In this document: one piece after another, positions 17,453-26,247 of the stretch | How positions within the stretch are numbered: the first letter of the stretch is position 1 | Layout of the letters: each line of letters opens with the position of its first letter | Source of the DNA: Nocardia rhizosphaerihabitans | GTDB lineage: Bacteria > Actinomycetota > Actinomycetes > Mycobacteriales > Mycobacteriaceae | Reading direction: 5' to 3' | Length of the DNA: 64,000 nucleotides | Assembly: GCF_014646295.1 (NCBI RefSeq) | Contig: NZ_BMNE01000005.1 | Span: 101,743-165,742 of the forward strand | Program-made: the position numbers and the translations under genes | Notes under the pieces: generated by a model | The model's database searches: none | Told to the model about the DNA's origin: nothing | Seen by the model: only the letters and a program-made list of their open reading frames with translations

Positions 17453-18382
17453 GTGCGAAGCAGTCCAGAGCGGGTTCTCCCCGCGCCACGCGGACGCGGG
17501 CTGAAAAACCGCCCGTGGCAAGACTATGCGCTGTTCGCAGTGCTGGTCGTCCCCAACCTGGCACTGCTGACGCTGTTCGTTTACCGGCCGCTGGCCGACA
17601 ACATCCGGCTCTCGTTCACCGACTGGAACATCGCGGATCCCGTTGCCACGCCGATCGGTTTCGACAACTACCTCGAGTGGTGGCAGCGCGACGATTCCTG
17701 GAAGATCGTCGGCAACACGGTGATCTTCACCGTCGCCGCGGTCGTGGTGAGTATGGCGCTCGGCCTGGCGCTGGCGATGCTGCTCGACCGAAAACTGTTC
17801 GGGCGCAATGTTGTTCGATCCGCTATATTCGCGCCGTTCGTGATCTCGGGCGCGGCGATCGGGGTCGCTTTCCAATTCATCTTCGATCCGAGTTTCGGTC
17901 TGGTACAGGACGTACTGCACCGGGTCGGCGTCGAGCGGGTGCCGGATTTCTATCAGGACCCGCACTGGGCCCTGTTCATGGTGACGATCACTTACATCTG
18001 GAAGAACCTCGGCTATACCTTCGTCATCTATCTGGCCGCGCTGCAGGGCGTGCGCGCCGAGTTGCTGGAAGCCGCCGAAATAGACGGTGCGAGCCGATGG
18101 ACGACTTTCACGAAAGTGCTGCTGCCGCAACTACGTCCGACGACATTCTTCCTGTCGATCACCGTGCTGCTCAACTCGCTGCAAGTCTTCGACATCATCA
18201 ATGTGATGACCCGCGGCGGGCCGCTCGGCAACGGCACGACGACCATGGTGTTCCAGGTGTACGAGGAGTCGTTCCGCAATTTCCGGGCAGGCTACGGCGC
18301 GACCGTCGCCACGATCATGTTCGTGGTGCTCTTGGTGGTCACGCTGATCCAGGTGCGCGTGATGGATCGGGGCGATCGATGA
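17453..18382 (+). CDS. ugpA: Glycerophosphodiester/sugar ABC transporter permease UgpA
   Basis: Inner-membrane permease half of a CUT1-type importer (309 aa from this start). Six helices are visible, starting DYALFAVLVVPNLALLTLFV, and the EAA loop is EAAEIDGASRWTTFTKVLLP. The start is placed at GTG 17453 because PHO-box repeats and a -10 lie just upstream, implying a leaderless message; ATG 17432 or GTG 17381 would put the operator inside the gene. Gene order permease-permease-binding protein-ATPase equals mycobacterial ugpAEBC. Substrate (glycerophosphocholine or similar) is inferred from that order and the PHO box. Confidence 0.82.
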   Translation: MRSSPERVLPAPRGRGLKNRPWQDYALFAVLVVPNLALLTLFVYRPLADNIRLSFTDWNIADPVATPIGFDNYLEWWQRDDSWKIVGNTVIFTVAAVVVSMALGLALAMLLDRKLFGRNVVRSAIFAPFVISGAAIGVAFQFIFDPSFGLVQDVLHRVGVERVPDFYQDPHWALFMVTITYIWKNLGYTFVIYLAALQGVRAELLEAAEIDGASRWTTFTKVLLPQLRPTTFFLSITVLLNSLQVFDIINVMTRGGPLGNGTTTMVFQVYEESFRNFRAGYGATVATIMFVVLLVVTLIQVRVMDRGDR

Positions 18383-19245
18383 AACACATAGGTCCGCAGA
18401 CTCTTTCGTATAGGCGCCGCGAACGCGCCGTCACCGTGCTCGGCTACGCCGCGATGGTGTGCGTGCTGATCCTGATCGGGGTGCCGCTGTTCTGGATCCT
18501 GATCACCTCGTTCAAGGACCGCGCCGACATCTACACCCAGCCCGCGGTCTACTGGCCGCACAGCTGGCATCCGGAGAACTACGGCCAGGCCACCACCACG
18601 GTCCCGTTCTGGACCTTCCTGCGCAATTCGCTGATCGTCACCGGCGTGGTGTCGGCGGTGAAGTTCGTGCTCGGGGTGTTCAGCGCGTACGGCCTGGTGT
18701 TCCTGCGTTTCCCCGGCAAGAACATCGTGTTCCTGGTGATCATCGCGGCGCTGATGGTGCCCAACCAGATCACCGTCATCTCCAACTACGCGCTGATCGC
18801 GCAGCTGGGCTGGCGTAATACCTTCCAGGGCATCATCATTCCGCTCTGCGGCGTCGCCTTCGGCACCTTCCTGATGCGCAACCACTTCCTGTCGCTACCC
18901 GGTGAGGTCATCGAGGCGGCGCGGATGGACGGCGCGAACTGGTGGCGGCTGCTGACCAAGGTGGTGCTGCCGATGTCGGGGCCGACGATGGTCGCGTTCG
19001 CGGTGGTCACGCTGGTCAACGAGTGGAACGAGTACCTGTGGCCGTTCCTGATGGCCGATTCCGCCGAGGTCGCCACGCTGCCGGTCGGGCTCACGCTGCT
19101 GCAGAACACCGAGAACCCTTCGGTCACCAACTGGGGGCCGGTGATGGCGGGCACCGTGCTCACGATGCTGCCGATCCTCATCGTGTTCCTCGCCCTGCAA
19201 CGTCACATGATCAAGGGCCTCACCTCCGGTGCGGTCAAGGGTTGA
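18379..19245 (+). CDS. ugpE: Glycerophosphodiester/sugar ABC transporter permease UgpE
   Basis: Second permease (288 aa), MalG/UgpE type: VLGYAAMVCVLILIGVPLFW first helix and EAA loop EAARMDGANWWRLLTKVVLP. The ATG overlaps the ugpA stop by 4 nt (ATGA), so translation is coupled. It pairs with UgpA to form the membrane channel. Confidence 0.87.
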   Translation: MKHIGPQTLSYRRRERAVTVLGYAAMVCVLILIGVPLFWILITSFKDRADIYTQPAVYWPHSWHPENYGQATTTVPFWTFLRNSLIVTGVVSAVKFVLGVFSAYGLVFLRFPGKNIVFLVIIAALMVPNQITVISNYALIAQLGWRNTFQGIIIPLCGVAFGTFLMRNHFLSLPGEVIEAARMDGANWWRLLTKVVLPMSGPTMVAFAVVTLVNEWNEYLWPFLMADSAEVATLPVGLTLLQNTENPSVTNWGPVMAGTVLTMLPILIVFLALQRHMIKGLTSGAVKG

Positions 19246-19265
19246 TTCTCGAACAGGAGATCCAC

Positions 19266-20594
19266 GTGTCCACTTCACGATTCCCCGAGCTCAGCCGCCG
19301 CGGCTTCCTCGGCTTGACCGGCGCGGCGGTCGCCGGCCTGGCGCTCACCGCGTGTGCGGGCACCGGCGGCGGATCCGGTGACGGCGGCGACGCCGACACC
19401 ATCACCTTCTGGTCCAATCACCCCGGCACCTCCAAGGACCTCGAGCTGGAGCTGATCAACCGGTTCCAGGCGAAGTACCCGGACCTGAAGGTCAACCTGG
19501 TCGACGCGGGCAAGAACTACGAGGAGGTGGCGCAGAAGTTCAACGCCGCGCTCACCGGCGGCGACCTGCCCGATGTCGTTGTGCTGTCGGATGTCTGGTG
19601 GTTCAACTACGCGCTGACCAGCGCGATCGAACCGCTCGACGGCCACTTCGGCGCGGCGGGGGTGCAGCTGGACGACTACGTCGACTCGCTCGCGGCCGAC
19701 TACCTGTTCGACGGCAAGCACTACGCGCTGCCGTACGCCCGCTCGACTCCGCTGTTCTACTACAACAAGGACGTGTGGGCGAAGGCCGGGCTGCCCGATC
19801 GCGGCCCGAACTCCTGGCAGGAATTCGACGAGTGGGGCCCGAAGCTGCAGTCGGTCGTCGGCGCCGACAAGTTCGCGCACGCCTGGGGTGACGCCAAGAA
19901 CTACCTGGGCTGGACCTTCCAGGGCCCGAACTGGACCTTCGGCGGCGCCTACTCCGATCAGTGGAAGCTGAAGTTCACCGACCAGGGTTCCATCGCCGCG
20001 GCCACCTACCTGCGCGATTCGATCAACGTCAAGAAGTACGCGGCGATCCGCCCGCAGATCGCGGTCGACTTCGGCACCGGCGTTGCCGCCTCGACGATCG
20101 CGTCCACCGGTGACCTCAAAGGCATCAAGAAGAACGCCGACGGCAAGTTCGAGTTGGGCACCGCGTTCCTGCCGCATCCGAACGGTCCCGGCGTGACCAC
20201 CGGCGGCGCGGGTCTGGCGATCCCGTCGCGGATCTCGGACGGTCGAAAGACCAACGCGCTCAAGTTCATCGAGTTCATCACCAATGCGGCCAACACCGCG
20301 TACTTCTCGCAGAACACCGGGTACATGCCGGTGCGCAAGTCGGCGGTCAGCGATCCGTCGGAGATCGACTTCCTGGCGAAGAACCCGAACTCGAAGGTCG
20401 CCATCGACCAGCTGTCGGTGACCAAGTCGCAGGACTACGCGCGGGTGTTCGTGCCCGGCGCGGACCAGATCATCGGCACCGGCTACGAGCAGATCGGCCT
20501 CCAGAACGCCGATCCGGCAACCGTTCTGGCGAAGGTCGCCGCCGATGTGCAGGCGATCATCGACCGGCAGATCACGCCAAAGCTGCCCAAGTAG
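19266..20594 (+). CDS. ugpB: Glycerophosphodiester/sugar-binding lipoprotein UgpB
   Basis: Extracytoplasmic solute-binding protein, 442 aa, family 1 (SBP_bac_1). The N-terminus has a twin-arginine motif (SRRGFLG, residues 10-16) and a lipobox ending at Cys30 (LALTAC), so it is likely a Tat-exported lipoprotein. Core motifs include TFWSNHPGTSKDLELELINR and LPDVVVLSDVWWF. GTG start 21 nt after ugpE with AGGAG 6 nt upstream. Aromatic residues in YLGWTFQGPNWTFGGAY probably line the ligand pocket. Confidence 0.88.
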   Translation: MSTSRFPELSRRGFLGLTGAAVAGLALTACAGTGGGSGDGGDADTITFWSNHPGTSKDLELELINRFQAKYPDLKVNLVDAGKNYEEVAQKFNAALTGGDLPDVVVLSDVWWFNYALTSAIEPLDGHFGAAGVQLDDYVDSLAADYLFDGKHYALPYARSTPLFYYNKDVWAKAGLPDRGPNSWQEFDEWGPKLQSVVGADKFAHAWGDAKNYLGWTFQGPNWTFGGAYSDQWKLKFTDQGSIAAATYLRDSINVKKYAAIRPQIAVDFGTGVAASTIASTGDLKGIKKNADGKFELGTAFLPHPNGPGVTTGGAGLAIPSRISDGRKTNALKFIEFITNAANTAYFSQNTGYMPVRKSAVSDPSEIDFLAKNPNSKVAIDQLSVTKSQDYARVFVPGADQIIGTGYEQIGLQNADPATVLAKVAADVQAIIDRQITPKLPK

Positions 20595-20610
20595 CGGAGA
20601 GGAACTCGCC

Positions 20611-21687
20611 ATGGCGACAGTGCAGTTCGACGGTGTCACGCACCGCTATCCCGGCGCCGACACCCCCGCTGTCGACGCACTCGATCTCGATATCGCCGAT
20701 GGCGAGTTCCTCGTGCTTGTCGGCCCGTCGGGCTGCGGCAAGTCGACCAGTCTGCGCATGCTGGCCGGTCTGGAATCGGTGGCGGAGGGCACCATCCGGA
20801 TCGGCGAACGCGATGTCACCGGGTTGCCGCCGCGCGCCCGCGACGTGGCGATGGTGTTCCAGAGCTACGCGCTCTACCCGAACATGACCGTCGCCGAGAA
20901 CATGGGCTTCGCCCTCCGCAATGCGGGAATGAACAAGGCGGACACCCTGATTCGCGTGCGCGAAGCCGCCGCGATGCTGGAACTCGAGCCCCTGCTCGAC
21001 CGCAAACCGGCCAAACTCTCCGGCGGCCAGCGCCAGCGCGTCGCCATGGGCCGCGCGATCGTGCGCCGCCCCCAGGTGTTCTGCATGGACGAACCACTGT
21101 CCAACCTGGACGCGAAACTCCGCGTCAGCACCCGCTCCCAGATCGCCGCCCTGCAGCAGCGACTCGGCACCACGACCGTCTACGTCACCCACGACCAGGT
21201 GGAGGCCATGACGATGGGCCACCGAGTGGCAGTCCTGCGCGACGGCACCCTCCAGCAGATCGCCTCCCCTCGCGAGCTCTACGACAACCCGGTGAACACC
21301 TTCGTCGCCGGCTTCATCGGCTCACCCGGCATGAACCTGCTCGAAGCACCCGTGGTCGACGGTGCGGCGGTGCTCGACGGCCTGCGAATCCCGGTGCCGC
21401 GCGCGGTATCCGGCCCACGCGTGATCCTCGGCATCCGCCCGGAGTCCTGGCAGGTCACCACCGACCCCGAAGGCATCACCGTCGTCGCCGAACTCCTGGA
21501 AGAACTCGGCGCCGAATCCTTCGTCTACACCCACGGCGCAGGCACCGACTGGAAAACCCGCTCCGGCAAGATCGTCGTCCGCGTAGGCCGCCGCTTCCAC
21601 ACCACCCTCGGCGAAACCCTCCACCTCCGCCCGAAAACCGACGAGATCTTCTTCTTCGACGCCGAGACCGACCTACGAGTGCGCTGA
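20611..21687 (+). CDS. ugpC: ABC transporter ATP-binding protein UgpC
   Basis: MalK/UgpC-type ATPase (358 aa) energising UgpAE. Walker A GPSGCGKST (residues 39-47), Q-loop in FQSYALYPNMTV, signature LSGGQRQRVAMGRAI (about 137), Walker B VFCMDEPLSNLDAKLR, H-loop VYVTHDQVEAMTM, then C-terminal TOBE_2 regulatory domain (residues about 240-358). 16 nt after ugpB with GGAGAGG upstream. May be shared with other CUT1 transporters, as MsiK is in Streptomyces. Confidence 0.9.
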   Translation: MATVQFDGVTHRYPGADTPAVDALDLDIADGEFLVLVGPSGCGKSTSLRMLAGLESVAEGTIRIGERDVTGLPPRARDVAMVFQSYALYPNMTVAENMGFALRNAGMNKADTLIRVREAAAMLELEPLLDRKPAKLSGGQRQRVAMGRAIVRRPQVFCMDEPLSNLDAKLRVSTRSQIAALQQRLGTTTVYVTHDQVEAMTMGHRVAVLRDGTLQQIASPRELYDNPVNTFVAGFIGSPGMNLLEAPVVDGAAVLDGLRIPVPRAVSGPRVILGIRPESWQVTTDPEGITVVAELLEELGAESFVYTHGAGTDWKTRSGKIVVRVGRRFHTTLGETLHLRPKTDEIFFFDAETDLRVR

Positions 21688-21696
21688 TCAGCCCTT

Positions 21697-22890
21697 CTAG
21701 CCCATCGCTTCGACAGTGCGTTTGCCGATTGCCGAGCTGAGGGCGTCGAGTTCGGTGAGGATGTCGGTGGCGGCCCAGACACGGTTGCGCTTGGACTCCG
21801 ACAGGACGACCAGAACACCGGCGGCGGTGAGTCGATCCAGAGCTCGATAGGTACTCGCCTCGGTGGTTCCGGTGAGTCGGCCTGCGATATCGATGTTGAG
21901 GATCGGGTTGTCGAGCAGGTTCGCCAGCAGGGTCTCATCGGACGAGCCGGACCTCGGTCGGGCGATATCGCGCCACTGTTGGGGCAGTGCGGCCAGAGCA
22001 CGGGCGGAATCCACCGCAGCCGAGCTGGAGTGCACCGCGGCAAGGGCGACGTACTCGACGAAATCGTCTGCTCCACCCGCGCGATAGCTGGTCAGCTCGG
22101 CGAAGTACCGCATGGTGTTCGCCAGCATGACCGAAGCCATCGGGACGGTGACCCGGCTGGTCAGGCCGCGAAAGCGCAGGATCGCACTGATGAGGGCGCG
22201 GCCGATTCGGCCGTTGCCGTCGACGAAGGGATGGATCGACTCGAATTGCGCATGCGCGATCGCGGCCTGGGCGAGAACCGGTAGGTCGCGACGACCGGCG
22301 AAGGCCAGCAGATCGTCCATCAGTTCGGGAACAAGTTCGGGGGGAGGTGGTACGTAGAGCGCGTTGATCGGGGTGTAATCGCTGCCGCCGATCCAGTTCT
22401 GGACATCGCGGAAACTGCCTGAGTCCCTGGCTGCGTAGTAGTCCGGAGCCATCAGCAGCCGATGTGCCGCCAGCAGGTCATCGATCGTGATCGGGCCGCT
22501 GCCCGCCGCGTCGACCAGCGCCGTGAGCGCCTGCACCGCGGCCAGCTGGGAGCGCGCCTCGTCGCTGGCCTTGGCGCCACCGATGGCTTTGCCGAAAGCG
22601 CGCCACCCCGCGTCGATGTGCTCGATCTTCGACGACGCGACGGATTCGCTGCGCAGGAGGAAGTCACCCAGCGGAGCGAGATACTGGCCATGGCCTGCTT
22701 CGAGACGCGCCACAGCGATCACCGCGTCCTCGTGGGCTCTGGCGACCTTGCCCGTCGGGTCGTAGTCGAGATCGGCGATGCGCGGAGGAATCGCTACAAC
22801 GATCCGCTCCAGCGTCCGGTCGTCGCGGGAGCCCTGCCGGTGGCGCGGTTTCCACGCCCGGTCCTCGGCGCGGTGAGATGGCCATTTCAT
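21697..22890 (-). CDS. Fic-domain AMP-transferase, class II, with C-terminal winged helix
   Basis: 397-residue Fic protein. Active site HPFVDGNGRIGR at residues 220-231 (His220 base; DGNGR holds the nucleotide phosphates; IGR completes the family motif). The N-terminal autoinhibitory helix reads SSKIEH (residues 86-91): the S-xxx-E core is present but the usual Gly/Asn after Glu90 is His. Residues about 330-397 look like a winged helix-turn-helix (IAGRLTGTTEASTYRALDRL). Fic enzymes transfer AMP to target proteins; the target is unknown. A 30-bp operator-like dyad lies directly upstream in an AT-rich patch unlike the surroundings. Confidence 0.9.
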   Translation of the reverse strand: MKWPSHRAEDRAWKPRHRQGSRDDRTLERIVVAIPPRIADLDYDPTGKVARAHEDAVIAVARLEAGHGQYLAPLGDFLLRSESVASSKIEHIDAGWRAFGKAIGGAKASDEARSQLAAVQALTALVDAAGSGPITIDDLLAAHRLLMAPDYYAARDSGSFRDVQNWIGGSDYTPINALYVPPPPELVPELMDDLLAFAGRRDLPVLAQAAIAHAQFESIHPFVDGNGRIGRALISAILRFRGLTSRVTVPMASVMLANTMRYFAELTSYRAGGADDFVEYVALAAVHSSSAAVDSARALAALPQQWRDIARPRSGSSDETLLANLLDNPILNIDIAGRLTGTTEASTYRALDRLTAAGVLVVLSESKRNRVWAATDILTELDALSSAIGKRTVEAMG

Positions 22891-22908
22891 TTGTCAGGAG
22901 AGCCTGAA

Positions 22909-22938
22909 AAGTACAGTAACCATCGCTTTACTATACTT
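22909..22938 (-). promoter_or_regulatory. Operator-like dyad over the fic promoter
   Basis: AAGTACAGTAA (22909-22919), 8 nt, TTACTATACTT (22928-22938): 11-bp arms with a single mismatch. The right arm contains TATAGT on the minus strand (22935-22930), a good -10, so a bound regulator would block transcription. The surrounding 22900-22970 is strongly AT-rich. Confidence 0.6.
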
Positions 22939-23010
22939 TACCAGACTTAAACTACATTAACGGCGAAGTGCTCGCGTTTACCGGGGCAAAATACAGGACT
23001 CGGCGCCTGG

Positions 23011-23763
23011 TCAATCCCGTTGGTGGGCTGCGTTTTCCCTGGCCTGAGCTACCGCGGTGGCTATACCGTCGCGCCATATCGGGCCGTGGCCGGGGAGCAC
23101 GAGGTCGGCTGGGACCGATTCCAGTGCCGCGTAGCTGGCGATGGTGGCTGGGGTGTCGTGGTTGAAGAAGTTCGGGAGTGGTTGGGGACCTTTGATTTTC
23201 GAGGTGGGGTGGGCGGTGACCAGGGTGTCGCCGGTGGCTATGGCGCCTGCGGTGGGGAGGTGGAAGGCGGAGTGGCCGGAGGTGTGGCCGGGGCAGGGGA
23301 CGGGGATGGGGGTGCCGGGGAGGTCCAGTGGGCCTTCGGTGGGGAAGGGCTGGATGTGGGGGACCGTGTTCTTGCGGAGGCCGCCCGCTGCGGTGATGCG
23401 GGCGGCCCAGGCGAGGGTGTCGCGGTCGGTGAGGCGTTTGATGACGTCCAGGGGCGTGGCGGATTCGTGGCATTCGCCGCGGGCGTGCGCTACCTCGGCG
23501 GGGCTGGTGTAGGCCGGGATCGCGTAGCGGTGGTGCAGGTGGTTCATCGCACCGACGTGGTCCAGGTGGGCGTGGGTGAGCAGGATGGCGACGATGTCCT
23601 CGGGACGGTGGCCCAGGGCGCGGATCGTCTGCTCGATGGTGCGGGCGTCGCCGTACCAGCCCGCGTCGATCAGGGTGAGGTCGCGGCCGTCGCGCAGCAG
23701 GACCATGTTGACGTCGGTGCCGCGGATCGTGAAGACGTCGTCGGCGACTTGCTGGTAGCGCAT
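23011..23763 (-). CDS. MBL-fold metallo-hydrolase
   Basis: 250-residue metallo-beta-lactamase-fold hydrolase. The metal-binding motif LTHAHLDHVGAM is at about residues 76-87, with CPGHTSGH and the last His in VLPGHGPIW. Start at ATG 23763 is set by GGAGGGATTC 8 nt upstream; 14 upstream in-frame codons overlap the M13 gene region. It follows the M13 peptidase by 38 nt on the same strand. Substrate (lactone, thioester or other) is not predictable. Confidence 0.85.
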   Translation of the reverse strand: MRYQQVADDVFTIRGTDVNMVLLRDGRDLTLIDAGWYGDARTIEQTIRALGHRPEDIVAILLTHAHLDHVGAMNHLHHRYAIPAYTSPAEVAHARGECHESATPLDVIKRLTDRDTLAWAARITAAGGLRKNTVPHIQPFPTEGPLDLPGTPIPVPCPGHTSGHSAFHLPTAGAIATGDTLVTAHPTSKIKGPQPLPNFFNHDTPATIASYAALESVPADLVLPGHGPIWRDGIATAVAQARENAAHQRD

Positions 23764-23801
23764 GCGCGAATCCCTCCGTGTGGAGTTACAGCTCGGCGAC
23801 A

Positions 23802-25817
23802 TCACCAGATCGTCACACGTTCACCGGGAGCCAGGTAGAGCTGGTCGTCGGACGTCACGTCGAAGGCCTCGTAGAAGCTGTCGATATTGCGCACGACCGC
23901 GTTGCAGCGGAACTCCGGCGGGGAGTGCGGGTCGACGGCGAGGCGGCGGATCGCCTCCTCGGGGCGGGCCTTGGTGCGCCACACCTGCGCCCAGCCGTAG
24001 AAGACGCGCTGCAGACCGGTGAGGCCGTCGATGACCGGCGGTTCGGCGCCGTCGAGCGAGATCTTGTACGCGGCCAGCGCGATCGACAGGCCACCGAGAT
24101 CGCCGATGTTCTCGCCGATCGTGAACTCGCCGTTGACGGTGTGCTCGTCGGCCAGGTCGGCGGGGGAGAGTACGTCGTACTGGTCGATCAGTGCCCTGGT
24201 GCGCTTGGCGAACTCGGCGCGGTCGGCGTCGGTCCACCAGTCCTTCATATTGCCGTCGCCGTCGTACTTGGCGCCCTGATCGTCGAAACCGTGGCCGATC
24301 TCGTGGCCGATCACCGCGCCGATGCCGCCGTAGTTGGCGGCGTCGTCGGCGTTCATGTCGAAGAACGGCGGCTGCAGGATGGCGGCCGGGAAGACGATCT
24401 CGTTCATGCCGGGGTTGTAGTAGGCATTCACCGTCTGCGGGGTCATGAACCATTCGCCGCGATCGACCTCGCCGCCCAGTTTGCCCAGGTCACGGTCGTG
24501 GTCGGCGGCGTAGCCGCGCCGGTAGTTGCCGACCAGGTCGGCCGGGTCCACCTCGACCGCGGAGTAGTCGCGCCAGGTGTCGGGGTAGCCGATCTTGGGG
24601 GTGAACTTCTCCAGCTTGGTCAGCGCCGCCGCACGGGTGTCGGGGCCCATCCACTCGAGGTCGGTGATATTGCGGCGGTAGGCCTCCTGCAGGTTGGCCG
24701 CCAGCTCGACCATGCGCGCCTTGGCCTGCGGCGGAAAGTGCCTGGCCACATAGAGTTTGCCGACCGCCTCGCCGAGCAGCTCCTGCACCAGGGACACGCC
24801 GCGCTTCCAACGCTCGCGGTTCTCCTGCGCACCGGTCAGCGTGCGGCCGTAGAAGTCGAAGTTCTCGGCGACAATCTCGTCGGTCAGGTACGGCGCCCTG
24901 GCGCGCAGCACCTGCGAGACCGCCCAGTCCTGCCAATCCGCCTGCGGCACAGCGGCCCACGCCTGCGCGAAGGCACGCACATAGCCGGGCTGGCGGACCA
25001 CCAGCTCGGCGAACAGCTCCTCGCCGCTGCGGTCGAGTCCCGAGGCGACGGCGTCGACCCAGGCGGCCCAGTCGAATTCGGGGTTCTCGGCGACCAGATC
25101 GGCGAAAGTGGTGAGGTTGTAGCTCTTCTCGGCATCACGACGGCGCACCACGTCCCAATGGCCCGCGGCGAGTGTGCGTTCCAGCTCGAACACGCGGCGC
25201 GCGGCGTCGGCCGGGTCGGCGGGCAGCAGCCCGGCCAGCGCCGGGTCGGCGGCGGCGATGGTGAACATCTTCGCGAGATGGACCTGATAGGCCTCGCGGA
25301 TCTCGGCGAACTCGTCGGAGCGGTAGTACGACTCGTCCGGCAGGCCGATCCCCGACTGGGTGGCGTGCACCAGGTACCGGGTGGAGTCCTTGTCGTCGGT
25401 GTCGACGTAGTAGCCGAGCGCGCCGCGCACGCCGGTGCGCTGCAACCGGCCGAGCAGCGCGGCGAACGCGCTCGGGCCGTCGACCTCGGCGATCTCGCGC
25501 AGCTCGCCCGCGACCGGCGTGAACCCGGCCGCGGCCACGGCGTCGGTGTCCATGAAGCTCGAGTACAGGTCACCGATCTTGCGGGCATCGGCATCCTCGG
25601 ACGCGCCCGCCGCGCTGTCCTGGATGATCGCCTGCACATCGAGCTCGGCCTGGTCGTACAACGTCCGGAAGGCGCCGTCGACCGCGCGGTCGGCCGGAAT
25701 CTCGTACTCGGCCAGCCACTGCCCGTTGACGTGCGCGAACAGATCGTCCTGCACCCGCACCTCCTGGTCGCGGAAGGACAGATCGATACCGGAAGGACTG
25801 CTCAGGTCGGAAGTCAC
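23802..25817 (-). CDS. M13-family zinc metallopeptidase (neprilysin-like, Zmp1-like)
   Basis: 671-residue peptidase. Full family architecture: N-terminal M13_N region (DDLFAHVNGQWLAEYEIPAD onward), NAYYNPGMNEIVFPAAILQP, zinc site IGHEIGHGFDDQGAKYD (HExxH at about residues 504-508), third ligand Glu in ENIGDLGGL (about 566), and the C-terminal CNAVVRNIDSFYEAF and APGERVTIW end. GTG start with GGAG 4 nt upstream. No signal peptide; the homologous mycobacterial Zmp1 is nevertheless found outside the cell. Probably cleaves short peptides. Confidence 0.93.
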   Translation of the reverse strand: MTSDLSSPSGIDLSFRDQEVRVQDDLFAHVNGQWLAEYEIPADRAVDGAFRTLYDQAELDVQAIIQDSAAGASEDADARKIGDLYSSFMDTDAVAAAGFTPVAGELREIAEVDGPSAFAALLGRLQRTGVRGALGYYVDTDDKDSTRYLVHATQSGIGLPDESYYRSDEFAEIREAYQVHLAKMFTIAAADPALAGLLPADPADAARRVFELERTLAAGHWDVVRRRDAEKSYNLTTFADLVAENPEFDWAAWVDAVASGLDRSGEELFAELVVRQPGYVRAFAQAWAAVPQADWQDWAVSQVLRARAPYLTDEIVAENFDFYGRTLTGAQENRERWKRGVSLVQELLGEAVGKLYVARHFPPQAKARMVELAANLQEAYRRNITDLEWMGPDTRAAALTKLEKFTPKIGYPDTWRDYSAVEVDPADLVGNYRRGYAADHDRDLGKLGGEVDRGEWFMTPQTVNAYYNPGMNEIVFPAAILQPPFFDMNADDAANYGGIGAVIGHEIGHGFDDQGAKYDGDGNMKDWWTDADRAEFAKRTRALIDQYDVLSPADLADEHTVNGEFTIGENIGDLGGLSIALAAYKISLDGAEPPVIDGLTGLQRVFYGWAQVWRTKARPEEAIRRLAVDPHSPPEFRCNAVVRNIDSFYEAFDVTSDDQLYLAPGERVTIW

Positions 25818-25871
25818 GCGCTCCAGTATGCCGACAACCGCCGACCCGTGTGGCTGCTCGCGGCGGGCGAG

Positions 25872-26237
25872 CTAGACGCAGACGAACTCGTCGTCGCCGA
25901 CGCCGGCGACGAAGGCCTCCCACTCACCGGCGGTGAAATGAAGCAGGACGTCGTCGTGGCGGAGAGTGGCCGAACCGTCGGCGGATACATGGGCGACCAG
26001 GTCGGGATGACGCCGGGTGCTCAGCAGGCAGTGCAGGAACGCGGTCCACAGCTCGGCGTCGACGGTGATGATCGGCTCATCGAGACCGACATTCAGCGGA
26101 TTGCGACGGAATTTGCTGTCACGTATCTGAACCGTGTCACCATCGAAACGGACCTCGACACATTGGTTGCCGTTATTGGAGCGTGACGAGGTGAACCAGC
26201 CGTGATCGGCCGGGCGGCGACGAGCGGTGGTGGACAT
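25872..26237 (-). CDS. DUF397 protein with two tandem DUF397-like modules
   Basis: 121-residue acidic protein. Residues 10-60 are a clear DUF397 (WFTSSRSNNGNQCVEVRF ... VQIRDSK), and residues 75-117 (DLVAHVSADGSATL ... LLHFTAGEWEAFVAGV) resemble a second, diverged copy. Start ATG 26237 gives MSTTARRRPAD and lies 10 nt after the Xre-DUF5753 stop, so the two are one operon. In Streptomyces, DUF397 proteins are partners of Xre regulators; single-module proteins of about 65 aa are usual, so this double form is longer than normal. Confidence 0.82.
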   Translation of the reverse strand: MSTTARRRPADHGWFTSSRSNNGNQCVEVRFDGDTVQIRDSKFRRNPLNVGLDEPIITVDAELWTAFLHCLLSTRRHPDLVAHVSADGSATLRHDDVLLHFTAGEWEAFVAGVGDDEFVCV

Positions 26238-26247
26238 GATCCGAATC

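Noticed and set aside
23778..26186. An 802-codon plus-strand frame opposite the M13 peptidase
   Set aside because: Val/Gly/Asp-rich mirror product; the minus strand carries an unmistakable HExxH peptidase.
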